In this document: positions 62,701 through 64,000 of the stretch, in pieces | Layout of the letters: every line of letters begins with the position of its first letter | How positions within the stretch are numbered: position 1 is the first letter of the stretch | Source of the DNA: Erythrocercus mccallii | Lineage: Eukaryota > Chordata > Aves > Passeriformes > Dicruridae | DNA: 64,000 nucleotides | Direction: 5' to 3' | Assembly (NCBI GenBank): GCA_013397435.1 | Contig: VZRG01001332.1 | Span: forward strand, 7,881-71,880 | The notes under the pieces: model-generated | Told to the model about the DNA's origin: nothing | The model's input: the letters and a program-made list of their open reading frames with translations, nothing else | Databases searched by the model: none | Made by a program: the position numbers and the translations under genes

Positions 62701-64000
62701 ATCCTGCTGTGCTGAGGCAGAGAGCAGCCAGGGGCATGGCAGCAAACACCCTTCAGAGGGATGACCCAGCTCCTGCACATCTTGTTTTGCTACAGCTCCT
62801 GTGTTATTCAGTCCCTTAAATTACACTGAAAGTGATTAATGTTCCTTGTCCTCAACTTCTCCCTCCAGCACGGCTGCACTCTGGTTAGGCAGAGGTCAGA
62901 ACCAGCAGGACGTGATTACTCACTGGAGAGAGAAGGACTCTCAGTTCTTCTTTTTCCCTTTTTTTTTTTGTTCCAGGATAGTCTGAACTCAGATCACAGC
63001 AGCTGTGACATCCAGTGGCAGCTCTGTAGCGTTTGGAGTCCCCCAAGACAGCTTTCACAAGAAGAACCCTCTCATCATCACTGTCAGGAAAAGGAGAATC
63101 CTGTTATTTACAGCCACAGCAAACTCCCTCTCTTCAGGCCAGAAGCCTCAGCAAAGCCCAGGGTGGCTGATGAGATGGATTTATTTGCTAAAACCCTGTT
63201 TGCTGCAAGCCAGACCAATAAAGAGACCTCCTGGAAGTCTCAGCTCTCCAGACCCAGGAGGGCTCTGTTTCCTTTGCCCTGTACTATCTTTGCACAAATC
63301 TGATTCCAAACGATTTTTCTAGAGGTCAAACTAGCTTCAGCAACACGGATTTGGGCTTGGAAGAGGAAGACACTAGATAACAGCATAAGCAGAAATATCC
63401 TGAGCATCGTTGCAGCTTTGCCTGCAGTGAGCTGATGCTTCCTAAATGCTTCATCTTCCTCCTGTCACTGTGTCCCTTTTCACTCCTCTTCCCCATGCCT
63501 TTGTAGTTGGATGCCTGACGTACTCCCTGTTAGTCTCTGCTGCCTTATAATGAACATCAAAAGAATGAAAAGATGATGAATCGGAGATCAGGACCCAGAG
63601 CAATTGTTAATAGAAGGGAATATATTAAGCACACCACAGCTCAATAGGAAATATATTCTCCATCTGCCTTTGTTACACAGATCTAAGGGCAGGCTTGGCA
63701 TTGTCTCAAGCAGACAAAGATATTGGGTTGAGACAAGGTTTTTTATGAGAAAAGCCAGGAGTAAGGGAAAATCCTTGTACAGATGCAGGTCTTTCTAAAT
63801 TAGAGTGATCTGGAGCCTTCAGGTCAGGCTTTGGAAGGCAACGGGCAGGCAGGGGGAGCAGCATCCCTCTGGCAGCAAATTCATAACCAGGGAGCTGAAC
63901 AGAATCCAGCCCCTTCAGAAATGGAGAAGGGGCCACGGTGGCTGACAGGGGTGAGACAGGGAGCTTTGCAGAGCTGACAAGGGCTGGAAGGATAGAGGAT
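56701..64000. other. intergenic sequence, no gene recognised
   Basis: About 7.3 kb without any conserved exon I can identify. From human gene order I would expect the histamine receptor gene HRH3 next, on the plus strand, but none of its transmembrane segments are visible, so it would lie beyond the window. Short AT-rich patches such as 60775-60860 could be conserved non-coding elements, which cannot be judged from one sequence. Confidence 0.6.

Noticed and set aside
50041..64000. Search for HRH3 exons
   Set aside because: No frame shows receptor hallmarks (such as a DRF/DRY or NPxxY-type motif in a hydrophobic context), so no gene is called.
1..64000. CRISPR arrays, operons, phage or defence systems, tRNA or rRNA genes
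   Set aside because: No regularly spaced repeats, ribosome-binding-site-led gene series or RNA gene signatures are visible. The intron-split vertebrate genes exclude a prokaryotic reading.

Overview
The window is vertebrate nuclear DNA, most likely from a bird and probably a songbird. Three lines of sequence support this. The genes are split by GT/AG introns. The interspersed repeats are CR1 LINE 3' ends, in the form I know from passerine genomes. The gene order LAMA5 - ADRM1 - OSBPL2 is the one known from human chromosome 20q13.33, seen here from the other strand. I see no prokaryotic, viral, CRISPR or operon-like content.

Layout: (1) 440-5404, plus strand: the last 15 coding exons of LAMA5 (laminin alpha-5), from the end of LG2 through LG3, the linker, LG4 and LG5 to the stop, followed by 3'UTR with poly(A) signals up to about 6.6 kb. 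(2) 6813-12731, minus strand: all nine coding exons of ADRM1 (RPN13, the proteasome ubiquitin receptor; 405 residues by my splice model). Its non-coding first exon and CpG-island promoter lie near 13.47-13.6 kb, next to a 144-base assembly gap (13187-13330). (3) 17119-36998, minus strand: all 13 coding exons of OSBPL2 (ORP2, a sterol and phosphoinositide transfer protein; 480 residues by my model). It has a 3'UTR of about 2.5 kb reaching about 14.56 kb, a large 5' intron, and a non-coding first exon with CpG-island promoter at about 49.75-50.03 kb. (4) 50-64 kb: no exon I can recognise, only CR1 remnants and anonymous sequence.

The reading frame stays open and in phase across every splice junction I placed in all three genes: 2142 bp for LAMA5, 1218 bp for ADRM1 and 1443 bp for OSBPL2. 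The three genes are unrelated housekeeping or matrix genes and form no joint pathway. LAMA5 and ADRM1 converge tail to tail with poly(A) signals about 130 bp apart. ADRM1 and OSBPL2 are head to tail, with under 1 kb between the OSBPL2 poly(A) signals and the ADRM1 promoter.

The most unusual thing I found is a precise micro-inversion of about 40 bp inside a CR1 copy at 40.8 kb. Other points worth a look are a short N-terminal OSBPL2 coding exon that carries little more than the FFAT-like motif, a basic cluster in LAMA5 LG3, and an unidentified, possibly transposon-derived block at 33.7-35.8 kb. I found nothing that I would call a new biological system.
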